Shown: positions 17,829-27,235 of the stretch, piece by piece
Numbering within the stretch: position 1 is the stretch's first letter
Layout of the letters: each line of letters starts with the position of its first letter
NCBI RefSeq assembly: GCF_019139815.1
Contig: NZ_CP077079.1
Coordinates: 2,480,001 to 2,544,000, forward strand
Direction of reading: 5' to 3'
Source of the DNA: Pseudomonas asgharzadehiana
GTDB lineage: Bacteria; Pseudomonadota; Gammaproteobacteria; Pseudomonadales; Pseudomonadaceae
Length of the DNA stretch: 64,000 nucleotides
Made by a program: the position numbers and the translations under genes
The notes under the pieces: model-generated
What the model was told of the DNA's origin: nothing
Database searches by the model: none
The model's input: the letters and a program-made list of their open reading frames with translations, nothing else

Positions 17829-18589
17829 ATGGTTAACGTCTTGCAGGCTCCGCTGATGCTTATCACCGGGGGAGGGCGCGGAGTGGGGGCGGCGACCGCC
17901 CGGCTGGCCGCCGCAAAGGGCTATGACGTGGCGATCAGCTATGTTGCCAACGAGCCGGCGGCGTTGGCGGTGGCGGCGCAGGTCGAAGCAATGGGGCGCA
18001 GGGCATTGGCCGTCCGCGCGACAGTGCGGACCCTCGACAGGTGGCCGATTTGTTTGCCGCCATCGACCGCTCGTTCGGGCGCATCGACGTACTGGTCAAC
18101 AACGCCGGGATGCTGGAGAAGCAGTCACGCCTGGAGGACCTGGGCTTCGAGCGGATGCAGCGCATATTCGCGGTCAACTCCATTGGGCCGATACTCTGTG
18201 CCCAGCAGGCGGTGAAGCGCATGTCTTACCGCCACAACGGCCCGGGCGGCGTGGTGATCAATGTGTCTTCGGCCTCGGCGCGCCTCGGCAGCCCCAATGA
18301 ATACATCGACTATGCGGCATCAAAGGGCGCCTTGGAGACATTTACCATAGGCTTGGCCAAGGAGGTGGCCCGGGAGGGGATACGCGTCAACGGTGTTCGC
18401 CCTGGGCACATCTATACCGACATGCATGCCAGCGGCGGCGAGCCGGGGCGGGTCGATCGCGTCAAGGACTCGATCCCCATGGGGCGGGGTGGCCAACCGG
18501 AGGAAGTGGCACAGGCCATTTTATGGCTGGCCGGCGCCGAGGCGTCATTCGTCACCGGGACGTTCCTGGATGTGACGGGGGGTAAATGA
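17829..18589 (+). pseudogene. Short-chain dehydrogenase/reductase, frameshifted
   Basis: Two frames together give one full SDR of about 253 residues. The ATG at 17829 starts PLMLITGGGRGVGAATARL, the NAD(P) site, and runs to ALAVRA near 18020. The rest continues one frame over with QVADLFAAIDRSFGRIDVLVNN, NVSSASARLG, the catalytic YAASK and a normal end at 18589. Adding one G near 18020 (GCG[G]ACAGTGCGGACC) restores ADSADPRQVADLF. So a single-base deletion, real or an assembly error, breaks the gene. With the deletion, only a fragment from an internal start could be made, without the cofactor site. It follows the EamA gene by 28 bp. Confidence 0.8.
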
Positions 18590-18609
18590 GCCGGTGATAC
18601 CGGCCTGGA

Positions 18610-18637
18610 TGCGCTGCCACTCAAACAGGGCAGCGCA
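18610..18637. terminator. Bidirectional hairpin between convergent genes
   Basis: TGCGCTGCC at 18610-18618 pairs with GGCAGCGCA at 18629-18637, a perfect 9-bp stem with a 10-base loop. It lies between the SDR stop (18589) and the convergent stop at 18679. No T-run follows on either side, so this is a likely but unproven terminator. Confidence 0.45.
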
Positions 18638-18678
18638 CGCGACCGGCGGAGGTGAAAATGGGCGAGCCCGTCAGCGGG

Positions 18679-19140
18679 TCACTGGGCGAGCCAATAGCCG
18701 ATGGTTGGCACGATCAACACCGTGCTGATCGCCATCGACAGTACATTCCCAATATACGGATGCAGATAACTCGGCAGCCGTCCGGCAATCGAGCACGCCA
18801 GCGGCGGAGCAACCAGCGCCCCCAGCAGCGCACTGCTCACAATCACCGTCATGCTGCCGCCATAGGCCAATACCACCGCAGGTACCACCGACACCAAGGG
18901 CACATAGGTCGGGTACCAGCCCCGTTTGCGCCATTGCTGACGCCACACCAGCACCCCCAGCAACGAGGACAGGTAACCGGTATTGGCCAGCTCCGGCAGC
19001 ACAATCAGATTGGCGCCGTTATTCACCGCTTCCAGGGCCAGGCTCAGGCTGGTGTTCAGGTTGGCGGGGCGGTTTTGCGTACCGACTTGCGGATCGAATT
19101 GCACAACGGCGACGCGCACGGGACTCGTGGATACGTTCAT
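18679..19140 (-). CDS. Chimeric ORF: nitrilase N-terminus fused to a membrane-protein C-terminus
   Basis: A 153-residue intact ORF with a good ribosome site (AGAGG) before its ATG. Residues 7-56 (VRVAVVQFDPQVG to NLIVLPELANTGY) are the first strand and catalytic-Glu region of a carbon-nitrogen hydrolase (nitrilase family). From about residue 58 onward it becomes a polytopic membrane sequence (YPTYVPLVSVVPAVVLAYGG, then IGNVLSMAISTVLIVPTIGYW). Nitrilases are about 270 residues and need Lys and Cys, which are missing. The simplest reading is a deletion that joined two adjacent genes in frame near 18970. It is unlikely to be a working hydrolase. The membrane part's family is not recognised. Confidence 0.65.
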   Translation of the reverse strand: MNVSTSPVRVAVVQFDPQVGTQNRPANLNTSLSLALEAVNNGANLIVLPELANTGYLSSLLGVLVWRQQWRKRGWYPTYVPLVSVVPAVVLAYGGSMTVIVSSALLGALVAPPLACSIAGRLPSYLHPYIGNVLSMAISTVLIVPTIGYWLAQ

Positions 19141-19357
19141 GGCACAGACCTCTTTTTATTGTTATCGGCCCACCTGTTGGGGTGGTGGGCGTTTAGTAAG
19201 AAGTCTTTTTTTGTACGCGTTCCAGTCGGCCGTTTCCGTTTGGTTTGTAGTCCTTTGCTGCAATGCCTGCGCCTGCGGCCTTGATAGCTTAAGTGGACAG
19301 CGCTAATGCCCTTCCGTAGCATCACGCGTTCGCTTTAGCGCCTCAAGGATGAAACCC

Positions 19358-19906
19358 ATGCCGTTTTTTTCGCTTCGGCTCACCGCCGCCATTGGCGTCG
19401 CCGCGTTGTTTTCCACGTTGCTGGCTGGGTGTGCAGCCAGGAACACGTACGTTGACGCCGTAGAGCCCGACGCGGCGAAACTGCGATTCGTTGCCAATAC
19501 CTCTAACGCAAAACTCTATTACCTTGACGACCAGCGCTGCGAGGGTGCGACGGGCGAGCTCAACACCCTATACGTGCCTGACACCCCACGCCGTGCAGAC
19601 ATGATCATTGCGCCACCGGCCAAAGCCCGAGGCTTTCTGGAAATCAAGGTCAGGCCGCGCATCCCGGGTTATATCTTTCTCAGCACCGACGGATACAACT
19701 GGTCGTGCGGTCTGCAACTCGATTTAACCCCACAAGCCTACGCTGAATACGAAGTCACCTTGGACGTGCGCGGTAATCGATGCAGCGCTCAGCTGAGTCG
19801 CTTGATGCGCGTCGATGATCAAGACGTGCGGGTGCCAATGCCGGCGATTCAAAGCGGTACACCGGCATGCTTGCGTCCGGCTCCCTCGAGTTCGCGAACG
19901 CAATAG
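19358..19906 (+). CDS. Putative lipoprotein, unknown function
   Basis: A 182-residue protein with a lipoprotein signal: positively charged start, hydrophobic stretch and lipobox LLAGC, giving a mature N-terminal Cys near residue 24. The mature part has several Cys residues and a beta-rich pattern (AKLRFVANTSNAKLYYLDD, VRPRIPGYIFLSTDG). I do not recognise the family. The ATG at 19358 is preferred because AAGGA lies about 8 bases upstream; an ATG at 19349 is possible. It converges on the cytochrome b561 gene with a 9-bp gap. Confidence 0.72.
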   Translation: MPFFSLRLTAAIGVAALFSTLLAGCAARNTYVDAVEPDAAKLRFVANTSNAKLYYLDDQRCEGATGELNTLYVPDTPRRADMIIAPPAKARGFLEIKVRPRIPGYIFLSTDGYNWSCGLQLDLTPQAYAEYEVTLDVRGNRCSAQLSRLMRVDDQDVRVPMPAIQSGTPACLRPAPSSSRTQ

Positions 19907-19915
19907 GCGTGCCGA

Positions 19916-20479
19916 TCAGAGCATGCGGCGCAGCACATCGTTGCGAGGGTCTGGGTCGTAAAAGCGGTGCTTGAGGGCGCCCACCACATGCAGCGTGATC
20001 AGCCCTAGCAGGGTGTAGGCGAGCACTTTGTGCAGCCATTGGAAGACGACAAACCAATCGTCGTTCTTGGCCAGCAGCTCCGGCAGGTTCACGCCGAAAA
20101 AGAACACCCCGTCACTCATGGTGTATGTACTCGACATGGAGTAGCCCATCAGCGGCACGATCACCAACAGCGCATACATCACACGTTGTGTGAGCCTGGA
20201 CAACACCCGTTCGTACGGGGCCAGTGTTTCCAGTGGTTGGGGAATGCTCGGCGCCCGCCAGCGCAGGACGATCTGGGTGAGTATCAGCAAAAGCGTGAGC
20301 ACGCCGAAGGACTTGTGCCAGGGGTAATAGAACTCGTATTTGCTCGCCACTTCATCATTCAGGCCGGTCATGTGCCAGCCTGCCCAGAGCAGGCCCAGGA
20401 CGAGCACGGCACGTACCCAGTGCAATGCGCGCAGGGAGGTCGGATACCGATCTATTGTCGGTTGATCTATTGGGTTCAT
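19916..20479 (-). CDS. Cytochrome b561-type di-heme membrane protein
   Basis: A 187-residue protein with four membrane helices and the conserved heme-ligating His positions of the bacterial b561 family: LHWVRAVLVLGLLWAG, YPWHKSFGVLTLLL, WLHKVLAYTLLG and LHVVGALKH. These proteins pass electrons between the quinone pool and periplasmic acceptors such as superoxide (CybB-like). The ATG at 20479 has GGAG upstream, and longer readings add a non-conserved stretch. It follows the aldehyde dehydrogenase gene by about 97 bp and is probably independent of it. Confidence 0.9.
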   Translation of the reverse strand: MNPIDQPTIDRYPTSLRALHWVRAVLVLGLLWAGWHMTGLNDEVASKYEFYYPWHKSFGVLTLLLILTQIVLRWRAPSIPQPLETLAPYERVLSRLTQRVMYALLVIVPLMGYSMSSTYTMSDGVFFFGVNLPELLAKNDDWFVVFQWLHKVLAYTLLGLITLHVVGALKHRFYDPDPRNDVLRRML

Positions 20480-20576
20480 CGTGGGCTCTCCATTGATCCT
20501 CAACGGCGTGAGGAATGCACGGTTGGGTGGCCACCCCGCGGGCACAGGGCCGCAGAGTGGCTGGGGCGGTATAGGG

Positions 20577-22031
20577 TCAGTCGGGCAGCAGCACGGTAAT
20601 GACTTTTTCCTCGGTATAGGCCAGCGCGCCGCTCAACCCGCCTTCACGACCAAGACCACTGGCCTTGACGCCGCCCCATGGCAGGTTGGCGTCCAGCGGG
20701 CTCCAGCAGTTGACGCCGATGGCGCCGGCCTTGACCTGCGCGGCCACGCGGTGCGCGCGCGCCAGGTCGGTGGTCCAGACCGTGGCCGCCAGGCCGTAGG
20801 CGGAGTCGTTGGCCAGTGCCACGGCCTCTTCTTCGCTGTCGAACGTGATCACCGTACCGACGGGCCCGAAGATTTCGTCCTGGGCGATGGCCATGTCGTT
20901 GCGCGCGTCGGCGAAGATCGTCGGTCGCACGAACCAGCCTTGCCCAGGAGGGGAGACCCCGCCGGCCAACAGCGTCGCGCCTTGATCGATGCCCAACTGA
21001 ATGTAGCGGTTGACGCGGTCGAACTGCGCTTTCTTGGCCACCGGCCCCATCTGCACCTCGGGTTCGCGTGGGTCACCCACCTTGACCGCGCGCGCGGCAT
21101 CGGCCAGCGCGGCAGCGAAGCGTTCGGCCAGGCTGCGCTGCACCAGGATGCGCGAACCGGAGGCGCAGATCTGCCCCTGGTTGACGAACAGGCCCAGGGT
21201 GCAGCCGAACAGCGCGTCATCGAATGGCGCGTCGTCGAACACGATCTGCGGGCTCTTGCCGCCCAGCTCCAGCGCCACTCGCTTGAACAGCACACCGGCG
21301 GTGCGCTGGATCTCGCGCCCGGCCTCGGGGCTGCCAGTGAAGCTGATCTTGGCGACGTGTGGGTGCTCGCATAAGGCGCGGCCCACTTGCGCGCCGTAGC
21401 CGGTGACCACGTTGATCACCCCGTCCGGAAAGCCCGCTTGCTGCGCCAGCACCGCCAGGTGCAGAGCCGACTGCGGGGTCTCTTCCGAGGGTTTGACCAC
21501 CACCGTGCAGCCCGCCGCCAGCAAGGCGGCGAGCTTCCACACCGTGATCATCAGCGGTGAGTTCCACGGCACGATGGCGCCGACCACGCCCACCGGTTCG
21601 CGCACGGTGTACGAGAGGGTCTTGCTGCCGAAGTAGCCGCCGGTGGGAATGGTGCGGCCCTCCAACTGGTTGGCCCAGCCGGCGGCGGCGCGCAGGTTGG
21701 CGATGGCGTTGGGCAGGTCCATCCGGCGTGGTTCGAGTGGCGAACGGCCGATGGCGTCGGCGTCCATGTCGGCCAGCAATTGGCTGTCACGTTCCACCAG
21801 GTCCGCCAGTTTCGACAGCAGCCGACCGCGCTGGGCGCCGTCAAGCCGGCTCCAATCACCGCCTTCAAGCTGGACGCGTGCCGCAGCCACGGCGCGGGCC
21901 ACGTCGTCGACGGTGCCGCTGGCGCAGCTGCCGTAGATCTGTTCGGTCACGGGGTTGATGAGCGGGATGCGACCACTGTCGCTGGCTTCGCACGACGCGC
22001 CTTGGATGAAGTGGTTCAGGTGCTGATTCAT
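20577..22031 (-). CDS. NAD(P)-dependent aldehyde dehydrogenase
   Basis: A 484-residue ALDH with the catalytic Glu in ALELGGKSP and catalytic Cys in NQGQICASGSR, plus IVPWNSPLMITVWK and EIFGPVGTVITF. The family oxidises aldehydes to acids. It lies 37 bp after a class III aminotransferase on the same strand. The pair would convert a primary amine (or omega-amino acid) to an aldehyde and then to an acid. The ATG at 22031 avoids overlap with the aminotransferase. It resembles betaine/gamma-aminobutyraldehyde-type enzymes in general form; the substrate is not fixed by sequence. Confidence 0.92.
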   Translation of the reverse strand: MNQHLNHFIQGASCEASDSGRIPLINPVTEQIYGSCASGTVDDVARAVAAARVQLEGGDWSRLDGAQRGRLLSKLADLVERDSQLLADMDADAIGRSPLEPRRMDLPNAIANLRAAAGWANQLEGRTIPTGGYFGSKTLSYTVREPVGVVGAIVPWNSPLMITVWKLAALLAAGCTVVVKPSEETPQSALHLAVLAQQAGFPDGVINVVTGYGAQVGRALCEHPHVAKISFTGSPEAGREIQRTAGVLFKRVALELGGKSPQIVFDDAPFDDALFGCTLGLFVNQGQICASGSRILVQRSLAERFAAALADAARAVKVGDPREPEVQMGPVAKKAQFDRVNRYIQLGIDQGATLLAGGVSPPGQGWFVRPTIFADARNDMAIAQDEIFGPVGTVITFDSEEEAVALANDSAYGLAATVWTTDLARAHRVAAQVKAGAIGVNCWSPLDANLPWGGVKASGLGREGGLSGALAYTEEKVITVLLPD

Positions 22032-22068
22032 GTGAGTGTCCGGGGGTGATGAGCAGGGGGCATATACC

Positions 22069-23445
22069 TCATGCCTCAAGGGAGGCCAGGGCGTCGCCGA
22101 ATACGTCCAGCGCCTTGAAGAACATTGCGCGCGGGATCGTCAGCGAGGGCATCACACGCATGACGTTGCCGTAGCGGCCGCACGGGATCATCAGCACGCC
22201 GTGATTCATCAGGTAGCCCATGAGCCGGCCGATCTTTTCGCCCGCCAGCGGGGTCTTGGTGGCGGCGTCTTCGACCAGCTCGATACCAATCATCAGGCCG
22301 CGACCGCGCACTTCACCCACCAGCGGGCTGTTGAACGCGCGGATGTGTGCCTGCGCTTCCAGCCCCAGGGTGTGGGCGCGCTCCAGCAGGCCGAGTTCCG
22401 GGTCTTGCAGGATGCTGATGTTGGTCAGCGCCACGGCTGCCGACAACGAGTTGGCGGCGAAGGTATTGGGCATCGACCCGTCGGGAATCGCAGCCGCCAG
22501 GTCCGAGCGCATGATCAGTCCGGCCATCGGCAGGTCACTGCCGATACCCTTGCCGAAGGTGAGCATGTCGGGCTTCACGCCGGAATGCTCCACCGCCCAC
22601 ATCTTGCCGGTACGCCCCGCGCCGGATTGCACTTCATCGACAATCAGCAGCGCGCCGGCGCGGTCGCAGGCTTTGCGCAGCAGTTGCAGGAACTGCGGCG
22701 AGGGCGGCACGTAGCCGCCTTCGCCCTGTACCGGTTCGACGATCACGGCGGCCACATCATCGGCGGCGGTGTAGGGGCTGTTGAGCAGGTAATCCACGTA
22801 GTCGCCGGCGATCTGCTCGGCGCTTGCGTGCGAGGTGTCGAAGGGAAAGCGATAGGCGTAGGGGTAGGGCGCATGGATCACGCCACCCATCATCGGGCCG
22901 TAGCCCTTGCGGTAGGCCGTGCCGGTGGTGAGCGCGCCGGAGGCATTCCACACACCATGGTAGCCGCCGTGGAAGGCCAGGATCTGGTGACGCCCGGTGA
23001 TGCGTTTGGCGAACTTGACCGCCGCCTCCAGCGCGTCGCTGCCGCTTTGTGTGAAGAACGTGATGCAGTCACCGCGCAGGCCCTCGGGCGCGATCTCCGA
23101 AAGCTTGGCCGCCAGTGCGGTGCGGCGGGTGCTGTTGATTTCCAGGGCGTGCATCAGCACTTCGGATTGGTCGCGGATGGCCTGCACCACCTTGGGGTGG
23201 CAGCGCCCGACGCTGCTGACGCCCACGCCCGCCGACAGGTCGATGTAGGTATTGCCGTCGGGGTCCTTGAAGGTCGCGCCGAACGCGCGGTCCATGGCGA
23301 TCGGCATGCGCCCGCCGCCGCGCGCCATCGACTCGGTGCGTGCCGACAATGCCAGCGCCTCGCGGGTCATGGGGCCGGGCAGGGTTGTGGAAATCATTCG
23401 CGGCGCATCCGCAAAATGCAGGGCTTCTAATTTGGACTCACTCAT
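22069..23445 (-). CDS. Class III PLP-dependent aminotransferase
   Basis: A 458-residue enzyme of the GabT/diaminobutyrate/omega-aminotransferase group. It shows DPDGNTYIDLSAGVGVSSVG, FTQSGSDALEAAVKFAKR (PLP phosphate), IVEPVQGEGGYV, LIVDEVQSGAGRTGKMWA (the Asp that binds the PLP ring) and LTFGKGIGSDLPMAG, where the Lys forms the Schiff base. It would move the amino group of a diamine, omega-amino acid or similar substrate to a keto acid, with the downstream ALDH taking the aldehyde. A divergent AraC regulator starts about 215 bp away and is the obvious regulator candidate. Confidence 0.92.
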   Translation of the reverse strand: MSESKLEALHFADAPRMISTTLPGPMTREALALSARTESMARGGGRMPIAMDRAFGATFKDPDGNTYIDLSAGVGVSSVGRCHPKVVQAIRDQSEVLMHALEINSTRRTALAAKLSEIAPEGLRGDCITFFTQSGSDALEAAVKFAKRITGRHQILAFHGGYHGVWNASGALTTGTAYRKGYGPMMGGVIHAPYPYAYRFPFDTSHASAEQIAGDYVDYLLNSPYTAADDVAAVIVEPVQGEGGYVPPSPQFLQLLRKACDRAGALLIVDEVQSGAGRTGKMWAVEHSGVKPDMLTFGKGIGSDLPMAGLIMRSDLAAAIPDGSMPNTFAANSLSAAVALTNISILQDPELGLLERAHTLGLEAQAHIRAFNSPLVGEVRGRGLMIGIELVEDAATKTPLAGEKIGRLMGYLMNHGVLMIPCGRYGNVMRVMPSLTIPRAMFFKALDVFGDALASLEA

Positions 23446-23659
23446 GACGAACTCTCTGGCTGACGGTTTTCAGTGAGCCGATCATTCTCATGACAGGGCC
23501 TTGACCGTTAGCCCGAATCGGCAAATCGACGCGCATGAGCTGCGCCGTTGCCGATGCATGGCGGCAGATACAAAGAATTTGCAATGCGTGACCTATGTGG
23601 GACTATCGCAAAACACGGCAGGCTGGAAACAACACTATCGGCAGAGGTTTTCACCCATC

Positions 23660-24622
23660 ATGCAAAACCATCATGTGAGCCACTTTCGCGATATCCATGT
23701 GCATGCCGCCACTGTCCAGGAATGGAGCCAGGACTACAGCCAGTTAACCGCCGGCCAGGCCGAAAGTTCTTTGATGCAACTGACGACGGCGCGTTGCCAC
23801 GTGTTCCGCGAGCAGATCAACCAACGCGTGGTGCAGCACGGCGTGGCGCCGCGCGGCAAGATGTGCTTCGCCGTGCCGATCAGCGTGCCGGGCTCGACGC
23901 GCATGCAGGGCCGCGAGGTGGACGACAGCAGCCTGTTTTTCCTGCACGGCGGCGAGGAGTTCATGTTCCATATGCCGATGGGCATGGAGCTGTTGTCCGT
24001 CACGTTCGAGCGCGAATGGTTCGAGCAGGCGTTGACGCACACGGCGTCGGCCGGGGAGATCGGTCGGTTGTTGCGTCAGCCGGTGATCCGGGTCTGCGCG
24101 CAGCGCTTTGCCCAGGCCCGAGGGCGATTGCTGGCGATGCTGTCCCTGGCGGTGACCGACCAGGCGCCCGACAGCGCGTGTGAGCCCAGGCTTGAGCAGG
24201 CCCTGCTCGATGAACTGATGCAGCTGCTCACCGACCCGGCCTGTGACAAACAGCAGCGCAGCCCGAGCTCCACGCGCAGCTTCATTGTCGAGAAATGCCA
24301 CCGGCTGACCACGGCCGAGATGCTCAACGTGCCCAGCGTGAACGAACTGTGCGAGCGCCTCCAGGTGAGTCGCCGCACCGTGCAGAACAGCTTTCGCGCG
24401 GTGGCCGAGACGACGCCGCTGAACTACCTGCGCTCGGTGCGGCTCAACGGTGTGCGCCGCGCCTTGATGTCGACCGCGGCGTCCCGTCTCTCGGTCGGCG
24501 ATGCCGCCGCCCAATGGGGCTTCTATCACCTCAGCCATTTTGCCGAGGAGTACCACGCCCTGTTCGCCGAGTTGCCCTCGCAAACCGCGCGTGCCGCCAT
24601 CCCTGCCTGCGCGCGCGCCTGA
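23660..24622 (+). CDS. AraC family regulator (EutR-like), paralogue of 41154-42095
   Basis: A 320-residue regulator. The C-terminal domain has a typical double helix-turn-helix (VNELCERLQVSRRTVQNSFRA, then VGDAAAQWGFYHLSHFAEEY). The N-terminal sensor carries NQRVVQHGVAPRGKMCFAV and DGGEEF-like elements that recur in the regulator at 41154-42095, so the two are paralogues. The ATG at 23660 matches the other's start; longer readings run into the promoter. It is divergent from the aminotransferase/ALDH operon. Control of that operon, and perhaps of the APC permease operon, is inferred. Confidence 0.87.
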   Translation: MQNHHVSHFRDIHVHAATVQEWSQDYSQLTAGQAESSLMQLTTARCHVFREQINQRVVQHGVAPRGKMCFAVPISVPGSTRMQGREVDDSSLFFLHGGEEFMFHMPMGMELLSVTFEREWFEQALTHTASAGEIGRLLRQPVIRVCAQRFAQARGRLLAMLSLAVTDQAPDSACEPRLEQALLDELMQLLTDPACDKQQRSPSSTRSFIVEKCHRLTTAEMLNVPSVNELCERLQVSRRTVQNSFRAVAETTPLNYLRSVRLNGVRRALMSTAASRLSVGDAAAQWGFYHLSHFAEEYHALFAELPSQTARAAIPACARA

Positions 24623-24682
24623 ACACCCGCCCGCCATGGCGCATCAATGGCCTGGCGCCGCTGTAGCGATACCGGCCGCCGC

Positions 24683-26821
24683 CTAGGCGCGGAACTGGTC
24701 CATCAACTGCATTTGATGATTGGCCCGCGCATTGAGCTGGCTGCTGACCTGCGCCGATTCGGCCGCCTGTTCGGTCAGCGTTTCGGTCACCCCGCGAATA
24801 GTCGAGACATTGCGATTGACCTCCTCGGCCACCGCACTTTGTTCCTCCGCCGCGCTGGCGATCTGCAGGTTCATATCGCTGATGACCGTCACCGCCTCGC
24901 TGATTTTGCCAAGCGCTTGCACGGCCTGGTGAATCTGCCTGGCATTGCTCTGGGCCTGTGCATGGCTTGAATGCATGGTGGCCACCACGCCACGCGTGCC
25001 GGTCTGGATGCGTTCGATCACCAGGCGGATTTCCTCCACCGAATCCTGGGTGCGCTTGGCCAGGTTGCGCACTTCATCGGCCACCACCGCAAAACCGCGC
25101 CCGCTTTCTCCGGCGCGTGCGGCCTCGATTGCTGCGTTGAGTGCCAGCAGGTTGGTTTGTTCGGCAATGCTGCGGATCACCTCCAGCACCGAGCCGATCT
25201 GCTCGCTGTTGACCGCCAGCGCCTCGACTTCGGTCACGGCCTTGCTGACTTCATTGGCCAGGGCGTTGATGTCGTGGGTACTGCGTTCGATCAGGGTAAT
25301 GCCGTCTTTGGACGCCTGGTCGGCACCCCGGGCCGCCTGGGCGGCGTTCGACGCGCTGCTGGCGACTTCATGCGCCGTGGCGCTCATTTCGTTGGAGGCG
25401 GTTGCCAACTGGTCGATCTCGCGAAACTGCACCTGCATGCCTTCACTGGTCTGCCGTGCGATTTCCGAAGACTGGTCGGCGGTGCCGCGTGCATCGGTGA
25501 TGCTCTGCTTGATCTGCGCAATGGTGGGTTGCAGCTTGTCGAGAAAGCGGTTGAACCACTGCACCAGTTCGCCCAGTTCGTCCTTTTTGCGGTAATTGAG
25601 CCGTTGAGTCAGGTCGCCGTCGCCGCTGGCAATCGCCTTGAGCATCTGCGCGACGCTGTTGATCGGGCGCGTCACGCCGGAGGCGGTGAACCCGATCAAC
25701 AGCAGGCCCAGCAGCCCGGCGCCGATGGCCACCAGCAGCGACTCCAGGGTGTCGCGGGTCTGGGTCTGGTCAAGCAAGGCTTGCAGTTTCACCGAGTCGG
25801 CCAGCAAGACCTCCCTGGGCAGGTCAATGACCACGCCCCAGGGCGCCGCCTGCGGGATCGGCGCGACAGGGTAGACCGCGCGAATCGATTGATCCTGGGC
25901 CAGCACGACCGGCTTTTTTTGCGCCAGGGCGCTGAGCACCGCCTGGCCTTCCTGCGCCAACGGCGCGCTGATGGGTTTGCCGATCTGGCTGGCGTCGCTG
26001 CTGTAGGCGGCAAGCACCCCGCTGTCGGACACAATCAGCATGCGCCCCGAACCGTTGAACAGTGCGCGCTGGGCATCGCTCGCGGCCGCTTGCAGGGCGC
26101 CGAGCGCAAGGTCCACGCCGAGCGTGCCGACCACCTTGCCATCCACGATCAAGGGCATGGACAAGGTGGTCATCAGTTGCACCTGCCCGGCCTGCGTGTC
26201 GGCGTAGGGCGCCATCAGGCAGGTACGCCCGGTGTCTCGCGGGCAGGTGTACCAACTGTTGTAAGGCGTGCCGCTGATGCTCAGTTCGGTTTTCTGCAAA
26301 TCGGCTTCGGGTATCAGGATATTCATCGGTTGGCCGGCGCCCCGGTTCCAGGCGCTGGCAAAGCGTCCGTTTTCGTTGGAGGCACGTGCGGCGTCGTTGG
26401 CGAATTCGGCGTCCCTGCCGTCCAGCGCATTCGGTTCGTAGACCAGCCAAAGCCCCAGTACCTGCGGGTTGTGGTCGAACGTGGTCTTGAGCGCCTGGTT
26501 GAGTTCTTCACGCAAGGTCGTGGCGGCCAACCCGCGCTGGGCGGCCATGTCGCGCAGGTGGCTCGCCTGGTCGGCAAAGGCGCTGATGGTCTGCAGGCTG
26601 CTGCCGAACACCCGTTGCAGGTTGCTGGCCTGCTCGGCGGCCTTGGCCTGCAGCAGGTTCTCGCCACTGTCCGTGAGCATCCGGCTGCTTGAGGTGCTGA
26701 TCAACCGGTTGTTCTGGCTACTCTGGTAGAGGTTCATGCCGACGATCAGGCTGATCACGCCCAGCAGGCACAAGCCCGAGAGCAGCACGATTTTCAAGCG
26801 AATGGAGAGGGTGTCGAACAT
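24683..26821 (-). CDS. Methyl-accepting chemotaxis protein with dCache sensor
   Basis: A 712-residue chemoreceptor. TM1 is about residues 11-31. A long periplasmic sensor follows (about 32-355, dCache type, with [17 protein letters not shown] and [14 protein letters not shown]). TM2 is about 362-384, then HAMP ([20 protein letters not shown]) and the signalling hairpin tip ([20 protein letters not shown]). No CheR-binding pentapeptide is seen at the end (QLMDQFRA). dCache receptors in Pseudomonas often bind amino acids or amines. Its place between an amine-catabolic operon and an amino-acid-type permease suggests it senses the same compound, but no ligand residues were assigned. Confidence 0.95.
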   Translation of the reverse strand: MFDTLSIRLKIVLLSGLCLLGVISLIVGMNLYQSSQNNRLISTSSSRMLTDSGENLLQAKAAEQASNLQRVFGSSLQTISAFADQASHLRDMAAQRGLAATTLREELNQALKTTFDHNPQVLGLWLVYEPNALDGRDAEFANDAARASNENGRFASAWNRGAGQPMNILIPEADLQKTELSISGTPYNSWYTCPRDTGRTCLMAPYADTQAGQVQLMTTLSMPLIVDGKVVGTLGVDLALGALQAAASDAQRALFNGSGRMLIVSDSGVLAAYSSDASQIGKPISAPLAQEGQAVLSALAQKKPVVLAQDQSIRAVYPVAPIPQAAPWGVVIDLPREVLLADSVKLQALLDQTQTRDTLESLLVAIGAGLLGLLLIGFTASGVTRPINSVAQMLKAIASGDGDLTQRLNYRKKDELGELVQWFNRFLDKLQPTIAQIKQSITDARGTADQSSEIARQTSEGMQVQFREIDQLATASNEMSATAHEVASSASNAAQAARGADQASKDGITLIERSTHDINALANEVSKAVTEVEALAVNSEQIGSVLEVIRSIAEQTNLLALNAAIEAARAGESGRGFAVVADEVRNLAKRTQDSVEEIRLVIERIQTGTRGVVATMHSSHAQAQSNARQIHQAVQALGKISEAVTVISDMNLQIASAAEEQSAVAEEVNRNVSTIRGVTETLTEQAAESAQVSSQLNARANHQMQLMDQFRA

Positions 26822-27025
26822 TGGGCTATCTCACGGGTGAACAGCGTGTTGAACGATCATCGGTTGGCCTGGGCCACCGATTTCTTATTGGTTTGTCAGT
26901 GCATCGGCCGGCGCCGCGTTTTGCGCACAGGCGTTTGCCACGGGCCGACTGGCGGTTGGTGCCACTGGCCGACAGCCGGGCAGAGGGGGCCTGAACCTAG
27001 CATGCAGGCCAGCAGCTGCGCGCGA

Positions 27026-27104
27026 CTATCCCAAATCGGCGTGGAGTGTCGCGGCGGGTGACCTGTTTTGGGGCGCTGGCGGCGATGTTACCGATTTGGG
27101 ATAG
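27026..27104. promoter_or_regulatory. Perfect 14-bp inverted repeat upstream of the APC permease operon
   Basis: CTATCCCAAATCGG at 27026-27039 and CCGATTTGGGATAG at 27091-27104 are exact reverse complements, 51 bp apart, in the 414-bp gap before the permease. The distance between centres is 65 bp, about six helical turns, as for a looping regulator or two operator sites. The right copy lies about 130 bp upstream of the permease ATG. No other gene is seen in 26,822-27,235. The regulator is unknown; the AraC protein at 23660 is the nearest candidate. Confidence 0.6.
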
Positions 27105-27235
27105 CGAGGGTTCCGTAGGCGGGCATAGGATCGAATCCAGCGTGCAACCTCAAGAATAAAAGCGCTACCCGGCACCGATAGAGCCTGAGTCGGCGCCACC
27201 CCACAGCGACTGCCTCATACAATAAGGTCAATAAC

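Noticed and set aside
19167..19215. Hairpin GCCCACC...GGTGGGC followed by a T-run as a terminator
   Set aside because: The T7 run is about 15 bases beyond the stem and no plus-strand gene ends just before it; it lies in the leader of the minus-strand chimera.
24971..26692. Long open frame on the plus strand (573 codons)
   Set aside because: It is antisense to the chemoreceptor, whose domains are unmistakable.
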